Source: Verrucomicrobiota bacterium
GTDB lineage: Bacteria > Verrucomicrobiota > Verrucomicrobiia > Opitutales > Opitutaceae
Assembly: GCA_023432225.1 (NCBI GenBank)
Contig: JAEYUW010000036.1
Span: 186,001-250,000, forward strand
DNA: 64,000 nucleotides
Direction of reading: 5' to 3'
The notes beneath the pieces are model-generated. The model saw nothing but the letters and a program-made list of their open reading frames with translations, did not search any database and had not been told where the DNA came from. The translations under genes and the position numbers were made by a program. Of the stretch, positions 1 to 8,953 are shown one piece after another. The stretch's first letter is position 1. Each line of letters begins with the position of its first letter.

Positions 1-1180
1 GGTGCGTGAGCTCGACGCCCTTCGGCGCGCCCTCGGAGCCGCTGGTGAAGAGCACGACGGCGGTGTCGTCCGGCTGCAGCGGTGAGCGGAGGAAGCGCCG
101 GCCGCACGCCAGCGTGTGACGGACCAGCGCGGCGAGTTGCACGATACGCGGCACGTTTGCGCGGATGTCCTCGAGGTAGATCAGCTCGAGGCCGGCGGCG
201 GCGAACGGTTCGGGCGCGAGCTTGGCTTTGGTAACGAATTGCCGCGAGGTGATGATGCGGCGCACGCCCGCGAGGCGGCAGCATTGCGTCATCGTGGGCA
301 GGCCGGAGGAGAAATTGAGAATGGCCGGCACGCGCCCGGCGGCCCACAGGCTGAAGAGCGTGACGGGTGTCGCGGTGGCGTTGGGCAGCATGAAGCCGAT
401 GCGTTCGTCGGCCGGCAGATCGGCGAAGCGTTTCCGCCAGACGCCCGCGAGCACATCGGTGCCGACCATCACGCTGCGAAAGCTCGTCACTTTGAAACTG
501 ATGTCCTCGAACGCGTCGCGGCTCGGGGTGTTGGCTGCCACGGTGGCGGCGGCCGCGAGGAGGTTTTGCGGACCGTGGTTGACCTCGGCCTCCACTTGCT
601 GGCGCATCATCGTGTCGTGCAACCAAGCCGTGAGCTTGTGGCGCACGGTGGCGTGCGGCAGGTGCGGCCACGCGGGGGCGGTCAGCGCGGCGCTGAAGTG
701 CGCGCTGACGCGCGGGAACCACTTTTTCCAACCGAGGTGGCGCACGAACGGCGCGCGCACGGCGCCTTTCAGGTAACAGGTCACCACCCGCGCGCCGGTG
801 CGCGCGATGAGGAAGCTCGTGCCGTCGTAGATCTTCATCAGCGCGCCCGTGATCGAGATGCGGCCTTCGGGAAAAATCACGAGGCGCCCGCCTTTTTCCA
901 GGTAGGCGGCCATGTCGCGCACGGCGTAAGGCGAGGTGGGATCGACCGGGAACGTCCGGGAGTTGACCATGAACTTCCGGTGGAACCACGACGTCTCGGC
1001 GGTCGTGGAGGAGGCGACGAATTTCCAGTCGTCCTCGAGCACGGCGAGCAGGAAGAGCCAGTCGAGCCACGACACGTGGTTCGGAATCAGCAGCATCGGC
1101 CCGGGGCCGCGCAGCGACTCCGCGCCCTCGACGCGGAAACGGAATAGCAGACGCAACAGGAGACGAAGCAACGGGATCAT
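1..1180 (-). CDS. aas: Bifunctional acyl-glycerophosphoethanolamine acyltransferase / acyl-ACP synthetase, 5' part (cut by window edge)
   Basis: Read on the minus strand from an ATG at 1180, the frame stays open for 393 codons to the window edge. The N-terminal ~200 residues are a PlsC acyltransferase: NHVSWLDW supplies the HX4D catalytic motif and FPEGR the glycerophosphate-binding motif. After a linker an AMP-binding/acyl-ligase domain begins, and the frame leaves the window just after its P-loop (LFTSGSEGAPKGVELTH). This order is that of Aas, which re-acylates lyso-phosphatidylethanolamine at the inner membrane using an acyl-ACP made by the second domain. The adenylation C-terminus is not visible. 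No good Shine-Dalgarno precedes the ATG, and no further in-frame ATG lies just upstream. A PlsC-ligase fusion belonging to a larger MFS-containing version is less likely, because no transporter segment precedes the PlsC domain. Confidence 0.85.
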   Translation of the reverse strand, partial: MIPLLRLLLRLLFRFRVEGAESLRGPGPMLLIPNHVSWLDWLFLLAVLEDDWKFVASSTTAETSWFHRKFMVNSRTFPVDPTSPYAVRDMAAYLEKGGRLVIFPEGRISITGALMKIYDGTSFLIARTGARVVTCYLKGAVRAPFVRHLGWKKWFPRVSAHFSAALTAPAWPHLPHATVRHKLTAWLHDTMMRQQVEAEVNHGPQNLLAAAATVAANTPSRDAFEDISFKVTSFRSVMVGTDVLAGVWRKRFADLPADERIGFMLPNATATPVTLFSLWAAGRVPAILNFSSGLPTMTQCCRLAGVRRIITSRQFVTKAKLAPEPFAAAGLELIYLEDIRANVPRIVQLAALVRHTLACGRRFLRSPLQPDDTAVVLFTSGSEGAPKGVELTH

Positions 1181-1301
1181 GCGCAGAGAGGCGGGCCGGA
1201 ACCACGCAACACGCGCGCGGGTCGCGTCGCGAGGCAAAAGACGTGGCGGAGTTTGCGAGAGATTGTGCGCGGGCGTCCGGCCTGAATCGCAAGCTCAAGA
1301 A

Positions 1302-1318
1302 GCAGGCGAGACGCCTGC
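1302..1318. repeat. Short palindrome GCAGGCG-aga-CGCCTGC
   Basis: A perfect 7-bp inverted repeat with a 3-nt loop lies 13 bp downstream of the stop of the minus-strand PQQ dehydrogenase gene. There is no T-tract, so it may be a weak 3' stabilising hairpin or one copy of a short intergenic repeat. Confidence 0.5.
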
Positions 1319-1330
1319 GCTACTCCCTGG

Positions 1331-2758
1331 CTATCTCGCCGGCACGAGCCGCACGATGCGGTCAGGCTGGTTCAGCGCGACGTAGATGGCGCCGTCGGGA
1401 CCGGTCTGCACGTCGCGCACGCGGCCGAGATCTTTGAGCAGGATCTCCTGGTGCGTGACTTTGCCGTTTTCGATCACGACGCGGCGCAGCTCCTGTTGCG
1501 CGAGGGCGGTCACGAACAAGTTGCCCTGCCACTGCGGAAACGCGTCGCCGGTGTAGAAATCGATACCGCACACCGCGATCGAGGGCGTCCAGTGCGTGAC
1601 CGGTTGCTCCATGCCGTCCTTGGCCGTGATACCCGTGATCGGCGTGCCGTTGTAGTTCATGCCGTAAGTGATCACGGGCCAGCCGTAGTTCGCGCCGCGG
1701 CGGATGATGTTCAACTCGTCGCCGCCGCGCGGGCCGTGCTCGGTGGACCAGAGCACGCCGGTGCCAGGCTCGAACGCGAGGCCCTGCGGGTTGCGGTTGC
1801 CGTAGGTCCAGATCGAAGCGAACGCGCCGGGCTGCTGTGCGAACGGATTGTCGGTGGGAATGCGGCCGTCGTCGTGGAGGCGGTGGATTTTTCCGTTGGG
1901 CAGTTTCAGGTTCTGCGCGTCGTCCTGGCGGCCGCGCTCGCCATGCGAGAAGAACAGATAGCCGTCCGCGTCGAACACGATGCGGCAACCGAAGTGCACG
2001 CCGCCGGGCCGGTAGAACTCGAGCGGCGCGCGCCAGATCGTTTGCTGCTCGACCCAGGCGCCGTCGCGGACCTTTCCGCGCACGATGGTCGTCAAGCTTA
2101 CCGGCTGGCCGTCGCGCGTCGCGGGGTCGGAGTAGGCGAGGTAGATCCAGCCGTTCTCGGCGTAGCGCGGATGCACGGCGACTTCGAGCAAGCCGCCTTG
2201 GCCGCTGTCGCGCACGGCGGGCGTGCCGCGGATCGGATCGACGTGCAGGCGGCCGTTTTCGATCAGTCGCAGCTCGCCGGATTTTTCCGTGAAGAGCATG
2301 CGTCCGTCCGGGAGGAACGCCATGCCCCACGGCGTCGAGAGGCGATCGGCGACGGTCTCGATCTTGAAGGTGTGTTGCTCGGACGTGATCGGCTCGGTCG
2401 GCTGCGGGCGGCGCGGACGATCCTCGGAGGAGGAAAATCCGGCGCGCTTCTCGCGGAGGAACACCACCAGCGCGCGGATCTCGCCTTCGCTGAGTTGATC
2501 CTTGAAGCCCGGCATCGAGTCCTCGACGCCGTCGCGAATCACCTTCGCCAGATCGGCGTCCGTGCCGCCGTGGGACCATTGGTCGTCGAGCAACGACGGC
2601 GCGAGACCGCCCTGAAGATTGCGGCCGTGGCATTGGGCGCAGTTTTGCGCGTAGAAGCGGCCGATGTCGCGGCGCGGCGAGGTGCCTTGTGCAAAGGCGG
2701 ACGCGACCGAAAACAGCAGAGCGAGCGAAGCAAAAGCGGGGTAAACGCGGCGTGGCAT
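1331..2758 (-). CDS. Cytochrome c-PQQ-dependent sugar dehydrogenase (Asd/sGDH family), exported
   Basis: A 475-residue protein starting at the ATG at 2758, chosen because it opens a clear signal peptide (hydrophobic run, cleavage after AFA). The mature N-terminus is a short cytochrome c domain with CAQCH at residues 40-44 and a likely axial Met in DSMPGF. From about residue 125 follows a six-bladed GSDH/Asd beta-propeller: TPWGMAFLPDGRMLF, YGNRNPQGLAFEP, EHGPRGGDELNII and NYGWP are family signatures. The expected role is periplasmic oxidation of aldose sugars by PQQ, passing electrons to the fused haem and on to the respiratory chain. No PQQ synthesis genes are visible here. It diverges from the dehydrogenase at 2945 across a 186-bp gap. 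Substrate is not predictable. Confidence 0.88.
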   Translation of the reverse strand: MPRRVYPAFASLALLFSVASAFAQGTSPRRDIGRFYAQNCAQCHGRNLQGGLAPSLLDDQWSHGGTDADLAKVIRDGVEDSMPGFKDQLSEGEIRALVVFLREKRAGFSSSEDRPRRPQPTEPITSEQHTFKIETVADRLSTPWGMAFLPDGRMLFTEKSGELRLIENGRLHVDPIRGTPAVRDSGQGGLLEVAVHPRYAENGWIYLAYSDPATRDGQPVSLTTIVRGKVRDGAWVEQQTIWRAPLEFYRPGGVHFGCRIVFDADGYLFFSHGERGRQDDAQNLKLPNGKIHRLHDDGRIPTDNPFAQQPGAFASIWTYGNRNPQGLAFEPGTGVLWSTEHGPRGGDELNIIRRGANYGWPVITYGMNYNGTPITGITAKDGMEQPVTHWTPSIAVCGIDFYTGDAFPQWQGNLFVTALAQQELRRVVIENGKVTHQEILLKDLGRVRDVQTGPDGAIYVALNQPDRIVRLVPAR

Positions 2759-2944
2759 GGGCGGGCAACGTGCGAGCGGTCGTGATTTTTGCAAAACTGA
2801 ATGGTCGGATTCCGCGGCACCGCGTGTTGAGCGCAACCTGCGCGGGCCGACAGAGAACGTTTCCGGCTGGCGCCGCGCCGTGTGATGCGAATGGTGATGC
2901 CCGTCCGCCGCTTCACGTCCGGGCGGGCGTCACCCTTTACCACG

Positions 2945-3829
2945 ATGAACGAACGAATCGCATTTGTCGGAGTCGGCCGTATGGGCGGCAACATGGCCCG
3001 CCGGTTAAAAGACTGCGGCTATCGCATCACGGCCGTTTACGACCGCCACGAGCCAACTGCGGCCGCACTCGCCGCCGAACTCGGCGCGACGCACGCCACG
3101 CGACTCGCGGACATCACCGCGGCGGCTGACGTCGTTTTCACGGTCGTGACTGACGACGCGGCGCAACTCGCCGTCTTTGCCGAAACGGGCGACTCGTTGC
3201 TCGTCGGCGCGCAGGGCCGGACGTTCGTGAACTGCGCGACGCTGACGCCGCAGGTGCACGTGGAAGTGCAGCGGCGCGCGCGGGCGGCCGGCGCGAGTTC
3301 TCTCGAAGGCTGCATGGCTTCGTCGATCCCGCAGGCGCGGAACGGCACGCTTTATTTAATGTGTGCTGGCGAGCGCGCGGACTTTGAGCGCGTGCGGCCG
3401 ATTCTGGAAAAACTCAGCGGCGCGCTGCGCTACATCGGCTCCGCCGGCCAGGCGGCGCAGGTGAAGGCGCTCGTCAACATGGTCATGAACATCAACACGG
3501 CGGGACTGGCGGAAGGGCTTGGGCTTGGCCACGCGCTCGGTCTCGATCTCGAGATGTTGCGCGAGGTGTTTGCACAGACTGGCGCCAACTCGCAGGTGCT
3601 GAAGACGGACGGCGAGGACATGCAGAATCGCGCGCACGACTGCTATTTCTCCGCGGCGCACGCGGCGAAGGATTCGACGATCGCCTGGCAACTTGGACAG
3701 GACGTCGGGCTGACGCTGCCGCTCGCCGCGGCGACGAAGGCGCAATACGACCGCATGGTCGCGCTCGGCCTCGGCTCACTCGACAAGAGCGGTGTGGCTG
3801 AGCTGACGTTCCGCGGCCGCCACGCCTGA
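2945..3829 (+). CDS. NAD(P)-dependent beta-hydroxyacid dehydrogenase (3-hydroxyisobutyrate dehydrogenase family)
   Basis: A 294-residue cytosolic protein. The start at 2945 places the Rossmann motif FVGVGRMGGNMA at the very N-terminus, as usual in the family; the longer frame from 2882 adds an unlikely basic leader. The central nucleotide-binding half ends near residue 160, followed by the all-helical NAD_binding_11 half with the catalytic lysine in AQVKALVNMVMNIN and the KD motif in HAAKDSTIAWQLG. The substrate loop, normally DAPVSGG, reads LEGCMASSIPQA here, so the substrate may differ from hydroxyisobutyrate, tartronate semialdehyde or succinic semialdehyde. It converges with the transporter gene ending at 3844, 14 bp apart. 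Confidence 0.85.
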   Translation: MNERIAFVGVGRMGGNMARRLKDCGYRITAVYDRHEPTAAALAAELGATHATRLADITAAADVVFTVVTDDAAQLAVFAETGDSLLVGAQGRTFVNCATLTPQVHVEVQRRARAAGASSLEGCMASSIPQARNGTLYLMCAGERADFERVRPILEKLSGALRYIGSAGQAAQVKALVNMVMNINTAGLAEGLGLGHALGLDLEMLREVFAQTGANSQVLKTDGEDMQNRAHDCYFSAAHAAKDSTIAWQLGQDVGLTLPLAAATKAQYDRMVALGLGSLDKSGVAELTFRGRHA

Positions 3830-3843
3830 GGCGTCGCGCGGCG

Positions 3844-5142
3844 TCACTCGCGGGCCAGTTTCTCCCAGTCGCGCGGCGTGTCGGAAACGCGGCGCAAGAT
3901 CACGAAGCTGACGACAATCATGCCGAGGAGTGAGAGCACGGCGACGCCTTGCCCTTGGAGCGGAGCCAGTCCGAGACCGTCGACGGTGAGGTGCAGAATC
4001 GCGGCCCAGAGAAACGGCCCGGTGATGGCGGAAAACCGGCCGACCATGCCGTAGAGGCCGTAGAACTCGCCCACGCGGCCCGGCGGCGTGAGCCGCAGCA
4101 TGAAGGGACGGTCGGCAGCCCAGATGCCGCCGAGCGAGAAGCCGGCGCCGCACGCGACGACATACATCGCGGCGAGCGGCAGCGCGAACAGCCCGGTCGC
4201 GCCGGCGAGACTGAAGAAACCCATCCAACAATACAGCACGAGTGTCAGGGCGCGCTTCGGTCCGAGGCGATCGGTCAGGCGCCCCCAGAAAAATCCGCCG
4301 ACGATCGCGCAGGAGATGGCGGCGAGCATGATGAATTGCGCCTGTTGACGGGCGGCGGCGCGGTCGTGTCCGTTGGCGAGGGCGACATTCACCGTGAACA
4401 GCGTCATGAAGCTGATCACGGTGTTGATCGCATCGGTGTAGAAAATGCGACCGATGAGGAAACGGGCGAGGCCGGGATATTTTTGCGTCTTGCGCAATGT
4501 CGCGAGCGTCTCGCGCACGGAGTCGACGGCGCCGCGCAGCGTAAGTGGACGCGGCTGCGGGTTGCCGCGTTCGCGCACAAAGAGGAAGCACGGCACCGCG
4601 AGCAGCGCGAACGCCACGGCGTAGAGCGCGAAGAGGCGCGGCTGGTTTTCCGTGCCGAGGAACAGGCTCGCTCCGACGGCGACGTAGGAGCCGATGTAGC
4701 CCACGCCCACGCCGAGGCCGCCGATCTTTCCGCGGTTGGACTCGTTGCTCACTTCCGGCAGCAGCGAGTCGTAGAATTGCAGGCCGGCTTGGTAGCAAAT
4801 GTTGGCGAGGATGAACAATGCCGCCGTGAGCATGAAGCCGGCGCGCGCGAGCAGCGCGGTGGCGACGACGCAGACCACGGTCGAAGTGATCAGGAACGGC
4901 ATGCGCCGGCGCGCGCGATCGGTCCAGGCGCCGAGCAACGGCGAGACGAGAAAGATCACGCCCATGGAGAGGCCGGTGATGACGCCGTAGACGGTGTCCG
5001 CGCGAGCTTCGCCGACCTGGCCGCGCACCCACAGCGGAAACACGAGCGAGACCACGCCCATGGAAAAAGTCGTGTTCGCGAGGTCGTAGAGCACCCAGCT
5101 GGCAACGGCGCGGCGCGGAACGGGCGTGGTCGATTCGGCCAT
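3844..5142 (-). CDS. MFS transporter of the UMF1 (Atg22-like) family
   Basis: A 432-residue inner-membrane protein with about twelve hydrophobic segments. The start at 5142 (MAESTTPVPRR) precedes the UMF1 hallmark ASWVLYDLANTTFSMGVVSL; the upstream extension of the frame to 5415 overlaps the neighbouring gene and is basic and low in hydrophobicity. GAWTDRARRRMPF after TM2 is the MFS loop 2-3 motif, and a related one (GRLTDRLGPKRA) sits in the second half. Family members export small solutes; the substrate cannot be told. It is the last gene of a minus-strand group (DUF885 peptidase, 138-residue membrane protein, this transporter) with gaps of 36 and 59 bp, so co-transcription is likely and a peptide or amino-acid cargo is a reasonable guess. 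Confidence 0.85.
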   Translation of the reverse strand: MAESTTPVPRRAVASWVLYDLANTTFSMGVVSLVFPLWVRGQVGEARADTVYGVITGLSMGVIFLVSPLLGAWTDRARRRMPFLITSTVVCVVATALLARAGFMLTAALFILANICYQAGLQFYDSLLPEVSNESNRGKIGGLGVGVGYIGSYVAVGASLFLGTENQPRLFALYAVAFALLAVPCFLFVRERGNPQPRPLTLRGAVDSVRETLATLRKTQKYPGLARFLIGRIFYTDAINTVISFMTLFTVNVALANGHDRAAARQQAQFIMLAAISCAIVGGFFWGRLTDRLGPKRALTLVLYCWMGFFSLAGATGLFALPLAAMYVVACGAGFSLGGIWAADRPFMLRLTPPGRVGEFYGLYGMVGRFSAITGPFLWAAILHLTVDGLGLAPLQGQGVAVLSLLGMIVVSFVILRRVSDTPRDWEKLARE

Positions 5143-5201
5143 GGGCGCGACGGTGCGGGTGCGGTGCGGGCTTGGCAAAGCCGTTCTGGCTCCGGCTCGC
5201 T

Positions 5202-5618
5202 TCAGAGCGGACGCACCGCGAGCCAGCCGTAGCCGAGAAAATACACGACGCACTCGGTCACGAGCAGCGCGTAGCCGCATTTCAGCCACGCGTTGGTCAG
5301 TGACGGACGCACGTCGAGCCAGGGGAGCAACGCGGCGCGTCCGCCCCAGAACAGCGCGATGCCGGCGCACACGGCTCGGGCGAGCGGCGTGCCGCTGGCG
5401 AGCTCCGCGGCGCAACCAAGCGAAAGCAGGCCGAGCGCCGCGATCGTGGCGCCGATGTAGGCGTTCTGCACGAGGGCGAAACGCCGGTGCAGCGGAGGGA
5501 GTTTCGCGAGGTTGGCGTCCCAGTCGGGAGGGATCGGGACGCGCGTCGCGAGGACGAGCGTGAGGAGATGGGTCACTCCCGCGGCTTGCAGAAAGGTGGT
5601 CCAGGATAGACTCATCAT
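5202..5618 (-). CDS. Small integral membrane protein, function unknown
   Basis: A 138-residue protein with about four hydrophobic helices (for example TTFLQAAGVTHLLTLVLA, IGATIAALGLLSLGCAAEL and a C-terminal LLVTECVVYFLGYGWLA). Two adjacent ATGs at 5618 and 5615 could serve as start. I do not recognise the family from motifs. It sits between the DUF885 peptidase gene upstream (36-bp gap) and the UMF1 transporter downstream (59-bp gap), which suggests one operon. Confidence 0.75.
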   Translation of the reverse strand: MMSLSWTTFLQAAGVTHLLTLVLATRVPIPPDWDANLAKLPPLHRRFALVQNAYIGATIAALGLLSLGCAAELASGTPLARAVCAGIALFWGGRAALLPWLDVRPSLTNAWLKCGYALLVTECVVYFLGYGWLAVRPL

Positions 5619-5654
5619 GGAAAGTGCCGGGCGGGATGCGGCCGCGCCGTCCGG

Positions 5655-7463
5655 CTAGTCACCCGCCTCGACAGCGGACGGCTGCGCGGGTGTCGTCGCG
5701 ACGAGGGACTTCGCTGACGTGGCGGCGATCCACTCGTTCACGACCTGTTCGAGCACGGCGAGCGGGACGTTGCCGGTTTGGAGCACGAGGTTGTGGAATT
5801 TCTTGATCTCGAATTTTGCGCCGAGTTCGCGCTGCGCCTTGGCGCGGAGCTCAAGAATTTTCAGCATACCGATCTTGTAGGCGCACGCCTGGCCCGGGTT
5901 CATCACGTAGCGTTCCACTTCGGAAGCCGTGATGCCGTAATCGATGGCCTGCTGACGCGTCCACTTGAAGGCGTGCAGGCCGGTGTCGACGACGAGGCGG
6001 CGCGCGCGGAAGAGTTCGTCGTCGAGCTGACCGAGGCGACCCACGATGTCGCCGTCATACCAGTTGTTTTCGGCGGCGAGTTGCTCGGCGTAGAGCGCCC
6101 AGCCCTCCGCATAGGCGGAGCCGCCGCTGAACACGCCGTCGCGCCGGTAGCGCGGGAGGCCTTCGGTTTCGCGTTGCAGTGCGATCTGGAAGTGGTGGCC
6201 GGGGACGCCCTCGTGGTAAACGAGTGTGCGCATCGTTACCATTTCGAAGGTGGGGCCGGGGAGCGGCGCCCAGAAAATGCCTGGTCGCGAACCGTCCTTG
6301 GCCGGGCCGGAGTAGTGCGCCGCGGCGGTTTTTTCCGTGAAGGGCGGTTCGCGCTTCACGATGCACGGCGCTTGCGGCGTGAGATCGAAGATGAGTTTCG
6401 CGCGTTGCTCGGCGTCACGAAGGAGCGATTCGTATTTCGCGAGCAGCATCGGGCGCGGGTCGGCGTCCTTCGGTTGCAGGTCGTGCTCGAGTTTCTCCAT
6501 GCGCTCCATGATCGAGCCGTCGCGGTAGCCGAGCTGGCGGAAGTAGCCGTCCATTTCCTTTTCGATGCGCGCGACCTCGCGGAGGCCGAGCTGGTGGATC
6601 TCGTCGGCCGTCATGCTCGTCGTCGTGAAGCGCTTCAGCGCGTTCGCGTAGGCCTGGCCGCCGCCAGGCAGGCGCCAGAGGCCGGTGTCACTCGTGGTGT
6701 GCGGCAACTGTTCCTGCAACATTGCCTGGGCGCGGCGGAACGCGGGGATGACGCGCTCGCCAGTGATTTTCTCGGCGGCAGCGACGAACTGGGCGCGCTC
6801 GTCGGCGCTCACGTCCTTGAGGTTGGCGGCGCGTTCGTCGAGCGAGGCGACGAAGCGGTTCTCGCGCGGTGGGCCGGCGAGGAAGCGCTCGAACTGGCCC
6901 AGCGCCGAGCGCGTGATGAAGTCGGGCATAAGGAAGCCGCGGGCGGCGGCTTCCTTCGCTTGCGCGACGCCTTCGTCGATGCGTCCGGCGACGAGTTGCA
7001 GGCGGGCGAGGTAGTTTTCGATGTCACGCTTGTTCCGAATCGGGTGGGCCTGCGTGAGGAAATTCACGGTGTTCACGTGCAGGCCGCCGAATTGATTGAA
7101 CACGAAATTGAAGTCGGCGAACGGCTCGCTTTCGACCACGCCGCGCAGCGACCACTCGATCGTGGCGGCGGAGGTGCGCTGGTCGGCGCTGAGCGAGGCA
7201 CGGTCGAATTTGGCCAGCTCGGCGAGCGCGGCTTTGGCGGCGACGACGCGGCTCGCGCGATACTCCTTGGTGTTGGGCGTGAGTTGGCGATCGAGCACGT
7301 CCTGTTCCGCGGCGGGCAGGTATTGCTGGATGGTGGAGATCGTCGGATTGGCGCGCACCCAGTCGGCGGCGAAGGACTTGGCCCAGCGGTCGAAATCGGG
7401 GTTCGCGCCCAGGAGCGTGGACGCGCTCAACGCGAGCGTGGCGAGCAGGCGGGGAAGGCTCAT
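5655..7463 (-). CDS. DUF885 family exported metallopeptidase-like protein
   Basis: A 602-residue protein; the start at 7463 gives a signal peptide (MSLPRLLATLALSASTLLGA). The long central and C-terminal region is the helical DUF885 domain. Its hallmark YHEGVPGHHFQ carries H417, E418 and the second histidine in the HEXXXXH-like arrangement expected for zinc-peptidase-like catalysis, and the C-terminal EVERYVMNPGQACAYKIG block is also conserved in the family. It probably acts in the periplasm or at the envelope, degrading peptides. It heads a minus-strand group with a small membrane protein and a UMF1 transporter, and diverges from the Tat-exported epimerase-like gene at 7640. The substrate is unknown. 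Confidence 0.87.
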   Translation of the reverse strand: MSLPRLLATLALSASTLLGANPDFDRWAKSFAADWVRANPTISTIQQYLPAAEQDVLDRQLTPNTKEYRASRVVAAKAALAELAKFDRASLSADQRTSAATIEWSLRGVVESEPFADFNFVFNQFGGLHVNTVNFLTQAHPIRNKRDIENYLARLQLVAGRIDEGVAQAKEAAARGFLMPDFITRSALGQFERFLAGPPRENRFVASLDERAANLKDVSADERAQFVAAAEKITGERVIPAFRRAQAMLQEQLPHTTSDTGLWRLPGGGQAYANALKRFTTTSMTADEIHQLGLREVARIEKEMDGYFRQLGYRDGSIMERMEKLEHDLQPKDADPRPMLLAKYESLLRDAEQRAKLIFDLTPQAPCIVKREPPFTEKTAAAHYSGPAKDGSRPGIFWAPLPGPTFEMVTMRTLVYHEGVPGHHFQIALQRETEGLPRYRRDGVFSGGSAYAEGWALYAEQLAAENNWYDGDIVGRLGQLDDELFRARRLVVDTGLHAFKWTRQQAIDYGITASEVERYVMNPGQACAYKIGMLKILELRAKAQRELGAKFEIKKFHNLVLQTGNVPLAVLEQVVNEWIAATSAKSLVATTPAQPSAVEAGD

Positions 7464-7639
7464 GGGGTGAAGGCGCGGAGCTTGTGCACCGGAGCCGGGA
7501 AGTCGAGCGGGCTGCGATGAACGTGCCGATCGGTGTAGCTGCCGTCGTGAGTGCACGATTGAACGCGCGGCCTGCGTCGCTGGGCAAAATCGCATTGGCG
7601 CGGCGCGAGTCTCGTGCGCAATCTCCTGCGCATACCCCC

Positions 7640-8821
7640 ATGAATCGTCGCGATCTCCTCAAGCTCGGCGCCCTCGCGGGCGCGTCCACGTTACTCCCGC
7701 GCGTGCTCGCGCAAACGCCCGCGCCGGCCGGAGCCAAGCCGCGGCCGGTGCACATCCCCGCGCTCGACGGTGTCGGACGCGCGGCGCAGCCGTTGAACAT
7801 TCTCATCCTCGGCGGCACTGGTTTCACCGGGCCGCATCAGGTGCGTTACGCGCTCGCGCGCGGGCACAAGCTGACGCTGTTCAATCGCGGTCGTCGCCCG
7901 AAGGAGTGGCCGGCGGAGGTGGAGGAACTCACCGGTGACCGCGAGACCGCCGATTTGAAGTCGCTCGAAGGTCGCACGTGGGACGTGTGCATCGACAACC
8001 CGACGAGCGTGCCTCACTGGGTGCGCGATGTGGGACGCGTGCTCCAGGGAAAGGTGAAACAGTATGTCTTCATCTCGACGCTTTCCGCTTACGCCGACAC
8101 CGCCACCGCGGAAATGGCCGAAGACGCACCGCTCGCGAAATACACCGGCCCCGATGTGATGAAGGAGACGCGCGCGACGCTGCTCGCGAACCTCGCGCTC
8201 TACGGTCCGCTCAAGGCGGCGTGTGAACAGGAGGCGGAGAAATGGTTTCCGGGGATGACAACGATCGTGCGTCCGACGCTGATCGTCGGTCCCGGCGACG
8301 ATACGGACCGGTTCACGTATTGGCCGGTGCGTGTGGCGCAGGGCGGGGAAGTGCTCGCGCCGCCGCCGGACGATCCGCTGCAGTTGATCGACGCGCGCGA
8401 TCTGGCCGAGTGGACGATTCGTCTGTGCGAGCAGCGGGCGTTCGGGGCGTTCAACGGGGTCGGACCGAATTACGAACTCTCGACCGCCGCGATGCTGCAC
8501 GGCGTGCGCGCGGCGGTCGGCGGTGATGCGCGCTTCACGCACGTGACGGCGGAGTTTCTCGCGCAGCAAAAGGTGCAAGCGTGGAGCGATCTGCCGCTGT
8601 GGGTGCCGGGGCAGGGCGAGACGGTCGGTTTTCATCGCGTGAGCTGGAAGAAATCCGTCGCGGCCGGGCTGACGTTTCGGCCATTCGCTGTGACTGCGGC
8701 CGACACGCTCGCTTACTGGAACTCGTTGCCGGACGATCGACGCGCGAAGCCCAAGGCCGGACTGACGCGCGAGCGCGAGACCGCCGTGCTCCAGGCGTGG
8801 CATACGCGCGCCGCAGGCTGA
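7640..8821 (+). CDS. NAD-dependent epimerase/dehydratase-like protein with a Tat signal
   Basis: A 393-residue protein starting at 7640. MNRRDLLKLG is a twin-arginine motif followed by a hydrophobic stretch ending in LAQ, so export as a folded cofactor-bound protein is expected. The mature part begins with a Rossmann fold (ILILGGTGFTG) and the extended-SDR layout: FNRGRRP, a GDR motif, CIDNPTSVPHWV, YVFISTLSAYAD and PTLIVGPGDDTDRF. The usual YxxxK is not obvious; the nearest match is YGPLKAACE. It may act on a sugar nucleotide-like or other small periplasmic substrate. The longer frame from 7484 overlaps the divergent promoter region and is rejected. A hairpin follows 21 bp after the stop. 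Confidence 0.85.
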   Translation: MNRRDLLKLGALAGASTLLPRVLAQTPAPAGAKPRPVHIPALDGVGRAAQPLNILILGGTGFTGPHQVRYALARGHKLTLFNRGRRPKEWPAEVEELTGDRETADLKSLEGRTWDVCIDNPTSVPHWVRDVGRVLQGKVKQYVFISTLSAYADTATAEMAEDAPLAKYTGPDVMKETRATLLANLALYGPLKAACEQEAEKWFPGMTTIVRPTLIVGPGDDTDRFTYWPVRVAQGGEVLAPPPDDPLQLIDARDLAEWTIRLCEQRAFGAFNGVGPNYELSTAAMLHGVRAAVGGDARFTHVTAEFLAQQKVQAWSDLPLWVPGQGETVGFHRVSWKKSVAAGLTFRPFAVTAADTLAYWNSLPDDRRAKPKAGLTRERETAVLQAWHTRAAG

Positions 8822-8842
8822 GCGGCGAAGGGGAATTGGGTT

Positions 8843-8868
8843 AGGCGGCTCGGCCGAGTGAGCCGCCT
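8843..8868. terminator. Hairpin after the epimerase-like gene (possible terminator)
   Basis: AGGCGGCTC and GAGCCGCCT form a perfect 9-bp stem with an 8-nt loop, 21 bp past the stop codon at 8821. No T-run follows on either strand, so it is either a weak terminator or an RNA-stabilising 3' hairpin. Confidence 0.4.
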
Positions 8869-8953
8869 GCGAGCTTGCGCACCGTTCCCGGGCAAGCCAT
8901 CCCTGCGAGTGGGCCAGCACAAAGCCGCCGTCGCGGCAGAACCTCCTTCTCGC

